DNA of 60,702 nt from [Leptolyngbya] sp. JSC-1 (GTDB taxonomy: Bacteria > Cyanobacteriota > Cyanobacteriia > Elainellales > Elainellaceae), in NCBI GenBank assembly GCA_000733415.1, contig KL662191.1:5450813-5511514 (forward strand). The letters are read 5' to 3'. Position 1 is the first letter of the stretch. Each line of letters opens with the position of its first letter. Of the stretch, positions 9,460-19,438 are shown one piece after another. The position numbers and the translations under genes are program-made. The notes beneath the pieces are model-generated. The model saw only the letters and a list, made by a program, of their open reading frames with translations, had not been told where the DNA came from and searched no databases.

Positions 9460-11217
9460 ATGACACCTGCAAAAATCCTAGTTGTTGACGATGAGGTGGA
9501 GTTGGAGCGTTTGATTCGACAGCGCTTTCGCAAAAAGATCCAGGCTCAGGAGTTCGACTTTTTGTTTGCTGCCGATGGTGTAGAGGCACTGAGATGGCTA
9601 CAATCGGGTAGCCAAGTGGATATGGTGCTCACCGACATCAACATGCCCAAGATGGACGGCCTCACCCTATTGGGCCAGTTATCTGGCCTACGGCAACCTC
9701 TGCGGGCCGTCGTGATGTCGGCTTACAGCGATATGTCTAGTATTCGCAGGGCGATGAACCGGGGAGCCTTCGACTTCCTCACCAAACCCATCGACTTCCA
9801 AGACCTCGAACTCACGATTCAGAAGACCCTGCAGTCGGTTCAAGCAATCCGAGAGCAGCAGCAGCAACTGCAGCAAACGCAGCAAGCCCTGGTGCGTGTT
9901 GCCTACTACGACTCCCTGACTGGCTTGCCCAACCGCAGTTGGTTCATTCAGCGCTTGGCACAGCTCATCGAGCAGCCCCCTGCCAATCGCCTCTATGCGG
10001 TGCTGTTTATCGACCTCGACCGCTTCAAGCTGATCAATGATAGTTTCGGTCATGTAATTGGTGATGCATTGCTCACGCAGGTGGCGCAACGACTCCAACA
10101 CTCCCTGCAATCATGCCCACAATCACCCGGTGTAGTCGCCCGTTTGGGGGGCGATGAGTTTGCGATTTTGCTAGAAGATGTAAAAAATATTGCAGAAGTT
10201 ATCGTGATTGTGCAGCAGATTCAAACCCAACTAGAACGTCCCTTTCAGATCGAGGAGATGGAGATTTATTCCCAAGCTAGCATTGGGATTACGCTCAATT
10301 CTCTGGGTCTCAAACGCTATGACCGTCCAGAAGAGTTGCTGCGCGATGCCGATGTTGCTATGTACTGCGCTAAGGCTCAGGGCAAGGGCCGCTTTCAGGT
10401 CTTTGACCCCATCATGCAGATTCGAGCTAAAGAATACCTCGATCTGGAAAATGATTTGCGGCGAGCAATTAGCCGTCGTGAGCTGAGCTTGCACTATCAG
10501 CCAATTATCTCAACCGAGAGCGGCAAGCTAGACAGTTTTGAAACGCTAATTCGCTGGCAGCATCCGTCGCAAGGGCAGATCTCGCCTAGCAAGTTCATTC
10601 CACTGGCTGAGGAGACTCGCCTAGTTGTGCCGCTGGGCTGGTGGGTATTTGAGGCCGCCTGTCAGCAACTCCAGATGTGGCAGCAGCAGTTTCAGCAGCA
10701 GTCAATCAGACTCAACATTAACTGCTCCGCAATTCAGCTGCAGCAGAAAGATTTGGTGGAGCGGATTAGCAGAACGCTGCAATCCAGAAATTTACGAGGC
10801 GAACATTTGAAGTTGGAAATTACCGAGAGCTATCTCCTGGAAAATATTGCCTCCCAGACCGATACTCTGAATCAGTTGAAGGAGCTAGGCATCCAACTCT
10901 GTATCGACGATTTTGGCGTGGGTTATTCGTCTTTAAGTCGCTTACATGAGTTCCCAATCGATATTCTCAAAATCGACCGCTCCTTTATTCAACGGGTAGA
11001 TATCAGTGCAGGCACCAACCTAGAAACGATTAAAATGATCATTACCTTAGCCCACAGCCTGGGAATGGATGTCGTTGCAGAAGGAGTAGAGACGCCAGAG
11101 CAGCTCGCCAAACTGCGAGAGTTGGGCTGTAATTTTGTTCAGGGATATCTGTTCTCTCACCCAGTAGATAGTCAGGCCGCTAGTCGGTTTTTAACTCAGG
11201 GCAGTTTTTTTGAATAG
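9460..11217 (+). CDS. REC-GGDEF-EAL cyclic-di-GMP signalling protein
   Basis: About 585 residues: a receiver domain (acceptor Asp near 59, LTDINMP), a short Gln-rich coiled coil, a GGDEF domain with an intact GGDEF motif near 230, and an EAL domain. The EAL signature reads ETL (near 361, FETLIRWQHP), keeping the metal-binding Glu. LEITES, DDFGVGYSSL, LKIDRSF and AEGVET are also present, so phosphodiesterase activity remains plausible. The RxxD inhibitory site normally five residues before GGDEF is absent (QSPG there). The ATG at 9460 is preferred over an in-frame TTG 21 bp upstream. The 3' end overlaps the convergent hybrid kinase gene by 38 bp. The net direction of c-di-GMP turnover cannot be told. 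Confidence 0.92.
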   Translation: MTPAKILVVDDEVELERLIRQRFRKKIQAQEFDFLFAADGVEALRWLQSGSQVDMVLTDINMPKMDGLTLLGQLSGLRQPLRAVVMSAYSDMSSIRRAMNRGAFDFLTKPIDFQDLELTIQKTLQSVQAIREQQQQLQQTQQALVRVAYYDSLTGLPNRSWFIQRLAQLIEQPPANRLYAVLFIDLDRFKLINDSFGHVIGDALLTQVAQRLQHSLQSCPQSPGVVARLGGDEFAILLEDVKNIAEVIVIVQQIQTQLERPFQIEEMEIYSQASIGITLNSLGLKRYDRPEELLRDADVAMYCAKAQGKGRFQVFDPIMQIRAKEYLDLENDLRRAISRRELSLHYQPIISTESGKLDSFETLIRWQHPSQGQISPSKFIPLAEETRLVVPLGWWVFEAACQQLQMWQQQFQQQSIRLNINCSAIQLQQKDLVERISRTLQSRNLRGEHLKLEITESYLLENIASQTDTLNQLKELGIQLCIDDFGVGYSSLSRLHEFPIDILKIDRSFIQRVDISAGTNLETIKMIITLAHSLGMDVVAEGVETPEQLAKLRELGCNFVQGYLFSHPVDSQAASRFLTQGSFFE

Positions 11218-13762
11218 ATGTTTCAGCCTTCACCAGTTGCGTTACCGTAGCAATCAATCGATCCGGCTCAATTGGTTTAGCCAAATGGGTTTGAAAGCCA
11301 GCTGATAGAGCTTGATGACAATCCTCATCCCTGGCATAGGCAGTCAAGGCAATAGCAGGAATCTGCCCACCTTGATCAGATGGAAGTTGCCGCACCTGAT
11401 GCAGCAGCATATAGCCATCTTGGTTTGGCATGCCAATGTCGCTAATCAGCAGATCGGGTTTAGCCTGCCGCAGGGTTTCTAGCGCATCTGTTGCAGACAT
11501 CGTAGCCAGCACTAGAGCACCCGATTGTTCTAGCAAAAAGGCAATATATTCCAACGCATCCTTGTCATCATCGACAACTAAAATTCTGATGCCCTGTAAT
11601 GGAATGATCGGCATCGAGGCAGGAGAGATTGGTTCCAAATGCGACCGTTGTGATTGCAGTAGCGGCAATTGCACCGTAAAAGTAGCCCCCTGCCCTTCTC
11701 CAGCGCTAGCCGCCTTGATGGTGCCTCCATGCAGCTCAACTAAGTGCCGCACAATCGCCAACCCCAAGCCCAATCCACCAAAAACGCGCGTGGTGCTGCC
11801 ATCGGCCTGACGGAAATAATCAAACACATAGGGCAAGAAGTCTGGGTTGATGCCTTGACCTGTATCGGTGACGATGATTTGAGCGTGAGGCGGGGAAGAT
11901 TGCAAGCACACTTCAACCCGTCCACCTTGGGGAGTGAATTTGATCGCATTGGAGAGGAGATTCCAGACTACTTGCTGCAAACGGTTAACGTCTCCCAGTA
12001 CCTGTAAGTTTAGATTTTGGCTTGCACTATGGGCCGCGACGCTGAAAAGTTTTGACTGACCCGATTGTTCCTCAGAATGGGTAGAAGGTGAGGCTTCTCC
12101 AACATCGTTCAGCTTCAAATCCAAAATCGTAAATCGTAAATCAATCGCTTTTGCTTCTGCTGCGAGCTGCACGGTTTCTAAAGCGGCTTGGACGGTTGCA
12201 ATTAAGTCAACAGGAGCAATGTTCAAGCTGAGTTTGCCGCGTAGGATTCGGGAGACATCCAGCAGGTCTTCAATCAGTTGAGTTTGGGTTTTGGCATTGC
12301 GTTCGATGATTTCCAGGGCGCGAGCAGTGGTAATGGCATCGTATTGCTTAGTCCGCAGTAACTTGGCCCACCCCAGGATTGGGTTCAGCGGCGTGCGTAG
12401 TTCATGGGACAGAACTGCTAAAAATTCGTCTTTGATGCGGTTAGCTTGGCTCAACTGCTCGGTCTGTTGCTGCAAGGAATCAAGCAAACTGGCTCGCTCT
12501 AGGGCAACCGCTACCTGATCGGCAGTGACTTGCAGCAAATCTAATTCTTCTGGGGTGAAGGCAGTGCGGCTGCGGCTGCCGAAGGAAAGCGCTCCCAGCA
12601 ACTGGCCTCTAGCAGATAGAGGATAGCCCGCATAGGCAGTAAGGCCCAAGGAGCGGATCAGGGCGGCTCTGGGCAGGGTAGAAGCCTGTACATCCGGTAA
12701 TATAACCGGACGATTTTGGCTGATTGCCAGCCCACACATGGTGGATTCGAGGTCGAGTTGGTGCAGCGTCTGGGCTTCTATTGCCGGGATCCCGCTGTAG
12801 GCGGCTAACTTCAGCAAGGGTTTGTCATCCACTGACTCGACCAAAAAGCCGAGATAGCAATGCAGGTCAATGTGGCTAGAGAGTTTTTTGAACAGATCAT
12901 CGAGTAGGGTGATCGGCTGACTGGTTGAAAGCAGGTCACTCGTAGTTTCGTAGAGCAGCTTCAGGCGGGCATTGCGTTCTTGCAGGGCTTTCTCCGATCG
13001 TTTGCGTTCGGTGATGTCTTGCCAAATTGCATGCAGATACTGCTGATTGCCAATCGTGATCGCCTGAACGGTGATCAGCACATCTCGCAATTCGCCTGAC
13101 TTGGTGTAGTGCTGCGACTCAAACTGATCAAACCCCTGCTGCACAATTGCCTGACTGTGATCGGCAATCTGCTCTGGGGATTCTCTGGCTTCAATCTGGT
13201 AGAGCCGCAATTGAGCAAACTCGTTGTGGCTGTAACCCAACTGTCGATGGGCCTGGGAATTGAATTCCACAAAGGATTGATCATCCGGGCGAATGAGCAA
13301 CACCCCAAACGGCGATTGCTCAAACAGCGAGCGATAGCGATCTTCAGTTGCTTGCAAAGCCAGTTCAGCCCGCTGCCGTTCTTGGCGCTCTTGGGTTTCT
13401 CGCAGGGCACGTTGCACTGCTGGTACCAGTCGGCCTAGACGCTGTTTCACCACATAATCAGTAGCGCCACGCTTGAGAGTTTCGATTGCTAACTCTTCTC
13501 CTAGCGTCGCTGAAACAAAAATAAACGGCACTTGCGGACAGTACTGCTGCGCCAATGCCAAAGCAGAAACTCCGTCAAAGTTGGGGAGGGAATAGTCAGA
13601 TAGGATCAAATCAAACGAGTCGGATTGTAAAGCCGCCACAAAATCTGCACGGGTCTGAACTTGCCGCAGCTCGAACGCAATGCCTCCGTCTTGCAGGGTT
13701 GCTTGAATCAGCTCTGCGTCTAGCGTACTATCTTCGAGTAGCAGGAACTGGAGTGTTTTCAT
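11180..13762 (-). CDS. Hybrid kinase REC-PAS-GAF-HisKA-HATPase-REC
   Basis: This 860-residue protein has an N-terminal receiver (acceptor Asp56, LILSDYSLP), a PAS domain (about 140-255, ending DITERK), a GAF domain (about 270-420), a HisKA domain with LSHELRTPLNPILGW (His453), a HATPase_c domain with DTGQGI and GLGLGL, and a C-terminal receiver (Asp near 775, LISDIGMP). Receivers at both ends make it a relay node that can accept and pass on phosphate. It is the last gene of a three-gene operon: its ATG lies 12 bp after the stop of the Rcp1-like regulator. Its 3' end overlaps the convergent c-di-GMP gene by 38 bp. Confidence 0.92.
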   Translation of the reverse strand: MKTLQFLLLEDSTLDAELIQATLQDGGIAFELRQVQTRADFVAALQSDSFDLILSDYSLPNFDGVSALALAQQYCPQVPFIFVSATLGEELAIETLKRGATDYVVKQRLGRLVPAVQRALRETQERQERQRAELALQATEDRYRSLFEQSPFGVLLIRPDDQSFVEFNSQAHRQLGYSHNEFAQLRLYQIEARESPEQIADHSQAIVQQGFDQFESQHYTKSGELRDVLITVQAITIGNQQYLHAIWQDITERKRSEKALQERNARLKLLYETTSDLLSTSQPITLLDDLFKKLSSHIDLHCYLGFLVESVDDKPLLKLAAYSGIPAIEAQTLHQLDLESTMCGLAISQNRPVILPDVQASTLPRAALIRSLGLTAYAGYPLSARGQLLGALSFGSRSRTAFTPEELDLLQVTADQVAVALERASLLDSLQQQTEQLSQANRIKDEFLAVLSHELRTPLNPILGWAKLLRTKQYDAITTARALEIIERNAKTQTQLIEDLLDVSRILRGKLSLNIAPVDLIATVQAALETVQLAAEAKAIDLRFTILDLKLNDVGEASPSTHSEEQSGQSKLFSVAAHSASQNLNLQVLGDVNRLQQVVWNLLSNAIKFTPQGGRVEVCLQSSPPHAQIIVTDTGQGINPDFLPYVFDYFRQADGSTTRVFGGLGLGLAIVRHLVELHGGTIKAASAGEGQGATFTVQLPLLQSQRSHLEPISPASMPIIPLQGIRILVVDDDKDALEYIAFLLEQSGALVLATMSATDALETLRQAKPDLLISDIGMPNQDGYMLLHQVRQLPSDQGGQIPAIALTAYARDEDCHQALSAGFQTHLAKPIEPDRLIATVTQLVKAETSIQKNCPELKTD

Positions 13763-13774
13763 CAGCGCATGTCC

Positions 13775-14236
13775 TTACTCAGAAGGCATTGGGGCAGGCA
13801 GGTCTGGTGGCGGTTGATTGACCACGGCCCAAAATAGACCGACTTGCTTGATCACTTCAACAAACTCATGGAAATCAATGGGTTTGACGACATAGGCATT
13901 AGTGCCCAGCTCGTAGCAGTGAAGCAAATCGGGTTCTTCTTGGGATGAAGTTAACACGACCACTGGAATCAGCCGAAGCATGGGATCGGCTTTGAGGACA
14001 GAGAGCACTTCAATACCATCAATTTTAGGCAGTTTGAGGTCGAGTAGAATCACAATCGGGTTTCCCTCCAGCCGCAGCCGAAATACACCACGTCGGTATA
14101 GATAATCTAAGGCTTCTTCACCATCCCGTACCACTACTACTTCATTGGCTAATGCATTCTCTGATAAGGCTGTTAAAATCAATTCCACATCATAGACACT
14201 GTCCTCGATTAATAGAATACGTTTCAACTCGGTCAT
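13775..14236 (-). CDS. Single-domain response regulator, Rcp1 type
   Basis: About 153 residues, essentially one receiver domain with the acidic pocket ED, the acceptor Asp in LLDLKLP, VVLTSS and the Lys of VVKPIDF. The features YELGTNAYVVKP and the C-terminal IKQVGLFW are typical of the Rcp1/RcpA class that accepts phosphate from phytochrome-like kinases. It sits between two kinase genes with 12-bp gaps after overlap-free stops, so its likely partner is the upstream membrane kinase, whose SHDLRAPL H-box is of the phytochrome-type class. An in-frame TTG 24 bp upstream has a better spaced GGAAG ribosome site, so the start is uncertain. Confidence 0.9.
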   Translation of the reverse strand: MTELKRILLIEDSVYDVELILTALSENALANEVVVVRDGEEALDYLYRRGVFRLRLEGNPIVILLDLKLPKIDGIEVLSVLKADPMLRLIPVVVLTSSQEEPDLLHCYELGTNAYVVKPIDFHEFVEVIKQVGLFWAVVNQPPPDLPAPMPSE

Positions 14237-14272
14237 GTTCTGTTCTAGCTCTAATTTCAACTTTGAGGCTTC

Positions 14273-17200
14273 CTATTTACCGTTTGTTTTCTGTTCCATT
14301 GGCAGTTCTACTTTCTGAATAGCTGGTTGCTCTGTTGTTGATTCGATTGGCTCTGCTGTTGATTTTGCTGTTGATTTTTCTGTTGATTCCAGCTCTGTCA
14401 TCTGGTTTGGCTTCACAGCCAGTTTAGGCAACGAGATATAGAAGGTGGCTCCGCCATCAACCATGCCTTCAGCCCAAGTCCGTCCTCCATGTCGATGAAT
14501 AATGCGACGAACATTAGCTAAACCGATTCCCGTACCTTCGTAGTTGGGATCACTGTGCAACCTTTGAAAAATACCAAACAGCTTGTGAGCATATTGCATA
14601 TTAAACCCAATTCCATTGTCTCGCACGAACAGCACATTTTCCTGATCCGCGCTGCTGCTGCCAATCTGAATCTCTGCCACAGCACGAGAGCGCGTATACT
14701 TGAGGGCGTTTTCTAGCAAATTGCGCATCACAAGCCGCAGCATCGCCGGATCGCCCTGCACGATGGGTAATGGTTCAATTTGCCACTGAATTTGTCGCTG
14801 AACTGTTTCTGGCTCTAGTTCGCGGCAAACTTCCTGCACGAGCTGGTTCATATCGACCTGGAGCCAGCGCATTTCGCTGCGTCCCATGCGGGAAAAGGCC
14901 AGCAGATCGTCAATTAAGGTTCCGGCTTGGTGAGTGGTGTCGGTAATAATCGTCAAATAGCGCTGACTTGTCGCATCTAGCGTATGGGGATCTAGCCGTT
15001 TCCGCAGCAGGTCTACGAATCCAGCAATGTGGCGCAGCGGCGCTCGCAAATCATGGGAGACGGAATAGGAGAAGGATTCCAGCTCTTTGTTGGCCGCTTC
15101 GAGCTGAGCCGTGCGCTCCTTTACCCGCAATTCTAAGATCTCGTTTAGCCGCTGCATGTCGGCCTCGGCTTGTTTGCGGTCGTGGATATCGACACAGGAG
15201 CCAATGTAGCCACAAAAGTCGCCTTCTAGGGTAAAACGCGGGACCCCAATATCCAGAATCCAGCGGTATGCGCCATCGAATCGGCGCAGGCGATACTCCA
15301 TCTCAAATGGCTGGCTGGCGTCAAAGGCATTGACGTAGGTGTCTAAACAGCGCTGTAGATCCTCTGGATGGACCCCCTCGATCCAGCCATTCCCCATTTC
15401 TTGTTCTAGGCTGCGTCCGGTAAAGTTCAACCAACCGGCATTGAAGTAGTTGCAGAGCTTGTCGGTTCCCGACATCCAAACTAACAGTGGAGAGGTATCG
15501 GTTAAATGGCGAAAGCGAGCTTCACTTTCCCGCAAAGCCGCTTCAGCCTGTTTGCGCTCATGCACATCATTGATGGTGCCAACCCATTCTCGAATCGTGC
15601 CATCCGGGTTGAGGATCGGGACGGCGCGGGCTTCAAAATAGCGATATTGCTCAGAAGCGGCATGCCAAACTCGCCCCTCTACCTCATAGATCTGCCGTGA
15701 AACTAACGCCTGTTGCCAAGATTGCTGAATTCGTTCGCGATCATCTGGATGCAAAGCAGTGGCCCAACCCCAGTCGCGATATTCAGCAATGGTTTGCCCC
15801 GTGTAGGCTTCCCAGAGCGGTTGGTGGGTCACAAAGCGTCCGTCTCCATCGGTTGTCCACACCACAGAAGTGAGAGCCATCACCAGCGAGCGATAGCGTT
15901 CTTCACTGCGCTGCACTGCCATCTCAGCCTGCTTGCGAGCGCTCAGGTCTAAGACATAGCAGATGGCGGTATTGGTATCATCGGCCAAGAGGGCACCGCC
16001 CACTAACACTGGCACCCGCCGACCGTCTTTGCGAAAATATTCCTTCTCCCAAGCTGTAAAAATTCCTCGTTGCTGCAGATCAACCAGTGCCCGCTGATCT
16101 TGAGACCAATATTCTGGGGGCGTCATATCTCGCCAGCGGATTTCACCGGCCACCAGTTCGGCTCGCGTGTAGCCCACGAGATCTAAAAAGGCTCCGTTCG
16201 CGTGCGTGATGTTGCCCTGGAAGTCAGCAAAAACAATGCCGATTGTATTGGAATCAAACAACCGTCTAAACCGAGCTTCGCTTCGACGCAGCTTTTGTTC
16301 GAGCTGTTTGCGGCGGGTCACATCATGAGCCACAGCATAGATTAGCCCATCTTCCAGCACTGGCACGCTCACCCAATCCAACCAGCGATAAGTGCCATCT
16401 TTGCAGCGGTAGCGGTTTTCAAAATGAATAGCTTGCTCTCCCTGAGCCAACTGTTCTATTGCCGCCAGGGTTGCAGCCCGGTCCTCCGGGTGAACAAAGT
16501 CGATAAACGGCTGGTTGAGCAATTCGGTTTCGCTGTAACCCAGAATTCGTTCAAACGCTGGGTTGAGTCGCCTAAAGTGGCCGTTCAATTCAGCGATGCA
16601 GAGTAAATCCAGCGAAAGACTAAAGAACCGATCTCGTTCTAGTTCAACTTGTTTACGCTCAGTGATATCTTCAGCAACACCGCTGACGTAGCGCACAGTT
16701 TTCGATTCATCGTGAACCGGATAGCCGCGATCGCGAATCCAGCGAATGCTACCATCGGGACAAATAATCCGAAACTCTTCATCGTAGCCGCCGGTTGATC
16801 TGCATTCCAAAAACCGAGTTTCTACCCGCTGCCGATCCTCTGGATGAATAGCCTCTAGCCATTCGAGCCAGTTCGCTTTGATCGCTTCTAACGAACGGCC
16901 CCAGATCGATTCAAACTGAGGGCTAACATAAACGCATTGTGCGCTAGTCAGATCGGCCATCCAAAATACATCGTTACTGCTCTCTGTAATTTGGCGAACG
17001 CGCCATTCACTTTCACGTAATTCGGTCTCTACTTGACGCCGTGCTGCTTCGAGCCTGCGCCGCTTCAAGTCGTTACAGTTCAGAATACTAGCGCTGATCC
17101 CAACCAGAATTGCCTGCACAACGATCAACAGCAGGACCAGCAGCGACATAGCAAATCCAGAGTCGTAATAGTTGGCCCGATAGCCTTGCACAATCAGCCA

Positions 17201-17965
17201 GCCCAAAATCAGCGGCAGCAGGATCGCAGCCGGCAGCAATTGCCTCGCGACGATTCCGCCATCCAGGTCGGTCGTAAAGATGCGCATAATACCGTGAGCC
17301 GGATAGAGGGCTAGAATACCGCAACCCAAAATCATAAACGTAATGGCTGTGTGAAATGCAATTGAGGTAGTGCGGGTGCTGATCTGATACAAGACCGGTA
17401 CATCATAGGCAAATCCAACTAGGACCTGTAGTGTCACCCCCAAGGCAATCAAGGCCAACAACTGCCCCCAGTCAATTCGCCTCAGATCAGATTTGTTGGC
17501 AGATAGGTTGAGAAAGCGTTGATTCAGCAATAGCAGCGCTGTTCCCATCAAGCTGAAGCCGAGGGCTGTATTCACTCCCATGCGTCCTGGATGACTAGTC
17601 GCGGCTGTGATCTGATCGGCAAACAGCAGTTGGTCAATGCCCCAGTTCCAGCCAAATGCATACTGACTCAGTGTTAAAACACCCAGCAAAACAGCGAGGA
17701 AGGAGCAGATTAAGCTGATAGTAGACAGCCGCTGCCTGTATTTCTGCCTTCCTTGCGAGTTACTGATTGCCAACAGTTTGAGTGCACTTCCCGTCAGGAC
17801 AAAGCCCAGCGCCGTATTCGCTTTCATGGTTGCCAGACCGCCAGGAAGCCCAGTTTTCAGTAAAGCAATATCAAATTGCCAACCGATTAAACCCAGTACC
17901 CCTATTCCCAGCACGAGCCAACCGGCTATGTTCGAAATACGTGCTGCTCGCTGCAACTGGGCCAT
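14273..17965 (-). CDS. Membrane-anchored multi-PAS sensor histidine kinase
   Basis: This 1230-residue protein begins with about eight hydrophobic segments (residues about 10-300), a MASE-like integral-membrane sensor region of unknown ligand. Five PAS domains with DI/DV-x-x-RK linkers follow, then a coiled coil and a HisKA domain with SYSVSHDLRAPLRHI (His971). The HATPase_c domain has DNGIGF and GTGIGL. The SHDLRAPL-type H-box groups it with phytochrome-like kinases that use Rcp1 regulators, and such a regulator follows 12-36 bp downstream. The C-terminal tail (about 1195-1230) is low-complexity, with repeated STEKSTAKSTAEP-like segments. It is the first gene of a three-gene operon. Confidence 0.92.
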   Translation of the reverse strand: MAQLQRAARISNIAGWLVLGIGVLGLIGWQFDIALLKTGLPGGLATMKANTALGFVLTGSALKLLAISNSQGRQKYRQRLSTISLICSFLAVLLGVLTLSQYAFGWNWGIDQLLFADQITAATSHPGRMGVNTALGFSLMGTALLLLNQRFLNLSANKSDLRRIDWGQLLALIALGVTLQVLVGFAYDVPVLYQISTRTTSIAFHTAITFMILGCGILALYPAHGIMRIFTTDLDGGIVARQLLPAAILLPLILGWLIVQGYRANYYDSGFAMSLLVLLLIVVQAILVGISASILNCNDLKRRRLEAARRQVETELRESEWRVRQITESSNDVFWMADLTSAQCVYVSPQFESIWGRSLEAIKANWLEWLEAIHPEDRQRVETRFLECRSTGGYDEEFRIICPDGSIRWIRDRGYPVHDESKTVRYVSGVAEDITERKQVELERDRFFSLSLDLLCIAELNGHFRRLNPAFERILGYSETELLNQPFIDFVHPEDRAATLAAIEQLAQGEQAIHFENRYRCKDGTYRWLDWVSVPVLEDGLIYAVAHDVTRRKQLEQKLRRSEARFRRLFDSNTIGIVFADFQGNITHANGAFLDLVGYTRAELVAGEIRWRDMTPPEYWSQDQRALVDLQQRGIFTAWEKEYFRKDGRRVPVLVGGALLADDTNTAICYVLDLSARKQAEMAVQRSEERYRSLVMALTSVVWTTDGDGRFVTHQPLWEAYTGQTIAEYRDWGWATALHPDDRERIQQSWQQALVSRQIYEVEGRVWHAASEQYRYFEARAVPILNPDGTIREWVGTINDVHERKQAEAALRESEARFRHLTDTSPLLVWMSGTDKLCNYFNAGWLNFTGRSLEQEMGNGWIEGVHPEDLQRCLDTYVNAFDASQPFEMEYRLRRFDGAYRWILDIGVPRFTLEGDFCGYIGSCVDIHDRKQAEADMQRLNEILELRVKERTAQLEAANKELESFSYSVSHDLRAPLRHIAGFVDLLRKRLDPHTLDATSQRYLTIITDTTHQAGTLIDDLLAFSRMGRSEMRWLQVDMNQLVQEVCRELEPETVQRQIQWQIEPLPIVQGDPAMLRLVMRNLLENALKYTRSRAVAEIQIGSSSADQENVLFVRDNGIGFNMQYAHKLFGIFQRLHSDPNYEGTGIGLANVRRIIHRHGGRTWAEGMVDGGATFYISLPKLAVKPNQMTELESTEKSTAKSTAEPIESTTEQPAIQKVELPMEQKTNGK

Positions 17966-18185
17966 TATGTTCCAACTCCTCGATTAGCAAGGCTGATCCA
18001 CAAATGCAACTGCCCTCCCACACCAGAGGCGAGGAGGATGCTTGATGACCGCTTCAATTTTAGTGCAGCTAACATTCTCTGATGCGGAAACAATTACTCG
18101 TAAGACATCACCCGTTAGACGTGGATTGTTTCCTATCATCCAATGTTTTGAACCCCTTGTCTGTCTATCTCAAGATAGAGGCGAC

Positions 18186-19286
18186 TTACTGACAATAGCC
18201 CGCTTCGACTGTGAGCTGTCGTTCTTGCAGACCTCGTTCAAAGAGTGGTGTGGGTAACGCCTGCTCAATGCTCCATACGCCCGGATTGCTTAACTCGCCT
18301 GTGATCAGAAACTGGGCCACCATTCCGGTTCCTTGACCGGCAGCAGTGGCTGTATGGGGATGGGCAAAGGTGGCAGAGTAACAGGCAGGTTGGCCTTGTT
18401 TTTGGCCGCGTACTTCTGCCCGCATTGCTACTCCAATTCCTGTGACGCGATCGGTTACAGACGTCATCTGGTGACTTACCTTCGCCAAAAATTCAATCAT
18501 CCTGGGTTGGTGCATGAGCTGCGCCGGAAAGCGAGCCGCCATCCAGGTTAGATGATTGTAGAGATCGGGAATCGAGCCAAACTTGGTGATCACCGTCTGC
18601 ACCGGAAAGGCTTCCGGCAGGGTAAAGGCTTCTGGCATGTCGAACCAGTAAACTGCAGCCTGACCATAGGGCTGGGGAAATTCGACCCTCTCACGCGCTG
18701 TATAGGGTTTGACGATCTGCCATTGACCGTTAATCCAAACCGGAAATGGATGCTGCAGTCCTAAAAACGTGGTGCGCATCACGGTGACACCTGCTCCGCC
18801 CGATCCGACGACCACATAGCTGAGGTGAATTCGTTCAGCGACATCTAGCTGTTCCACCCCCAACCGCACCATGCTATTGGAAATGCCCGGAAACACTCCT
18901 GTATTGATCACGGCTGTGATGCCTGCGGCTTGGGCTGCCGCTCGCAGTTGTAGCGCCTTTTGGGTAAAAGAGCGATCATCGCTGACATCTACGTAATTAA
19001 CGCCATGATCAATGCAGTGTTTCAAAACTCGCGTATCTCGATAGCGGAATGGTCCCGCACAATGGATCACCAGTTGGCTAGCGGCTATTTGTTCTACCAG
19101 AGCCTGTTCATCAGCCAAGTCCAACGGCTGATAGTGAATCCGCGCATCATTGGGCAGGTTCGTTTGGGGAGAAAGCTGTGGAGTGCGGCGGGTGAGAATG
19201 AGTTCGGCTTGAGTATGGGCCAACAAGTCAGCCGCCACACTCTGACCAATTCTACCCTGTCCTCCCAAAATCAAGACTTGTGACAA
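18186..19286 (-). CDS. Saccharopine dehydrogenase-like NAD(P)-binding oxidoreductase
   Basis: The 366-residue protein opens with a Rossmann dinucleotide-binding loop, VLILGGQGRIGQS (residues 4-16), followed by an acidic/basic strand end (LTRR) that suggests NADP. IHCAGPFRYRDTRVLKHCIDHGVNY and YVDVSDD are typical of the saccharopine dehydrogenase/trans-acting enoyl reductase superfamily. The true substrate in cyanobacteria is not known, and lysine metabolism should not be assumed. It lies downstream of crtO on the same strand with a 152-bp gap. A link to carotenoid or lipid metabolism is possible only by position. Confidence 0.8.
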   Translation of the reverse strand: MSQVLILGGQGRIGQSVAADLLAHTQAELILTRRTPQLSPQTNLPNDARIHYQPLDLADEQALVEQIAASQLVIHCAGPFRYRDTRVLKHCIDHGVNYVDVSDDRSFTQKALQLRAAAQAAGITAVINTGVFPGISNSMVRLGVEQLDVAERIHLSYVVVGSGGAGVTVMRTTFLGLQHPFPVWINGQWQIVKPYTARERVEFPQPYGQAAVYWFDMPEAFTLPEAFPVQTVITKFGSIPDLYNHLTWMAARFPAQLMHQPRMIEFLAKVSHQMTSVTDRVTGIGVAMRAEVRGQKQGQPACYSATFAHPHTATAAGQGTGMVAQFLITGELSNPGVWSIEQALPTPLFERGLQERQLTVEAGYCQ

Positions 19287-19438
19287 CGCTTCCTCCTAAC
19301 TCTTGACGGCAAGAGAATCATCAAACAAAAGTGAGGCGTAGAGGTACACCTGCAGAGATCGATTCATTAACACCTATTGCTATGAATTGATCTTACCGGT
19401 TCCACTCCGCGCCTCACTCCTAATTAAGGTAGAAACCA

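Noticed and set aside
9439..9460. TTG start for the GGDEF-EAL gene
   Set aside because: The added seven residues (MDSKRAG) are not typical of a receiver N-terminus, and an ATG follows directly before the conserved strand.
10231..10494. Frames opposite to or shifted from the GGDEF-EAL, kinase and crt genes
   Set aside because: They lie wholly inside well-supported genes and have no family features. They are shadows of codon bias in the real frame.
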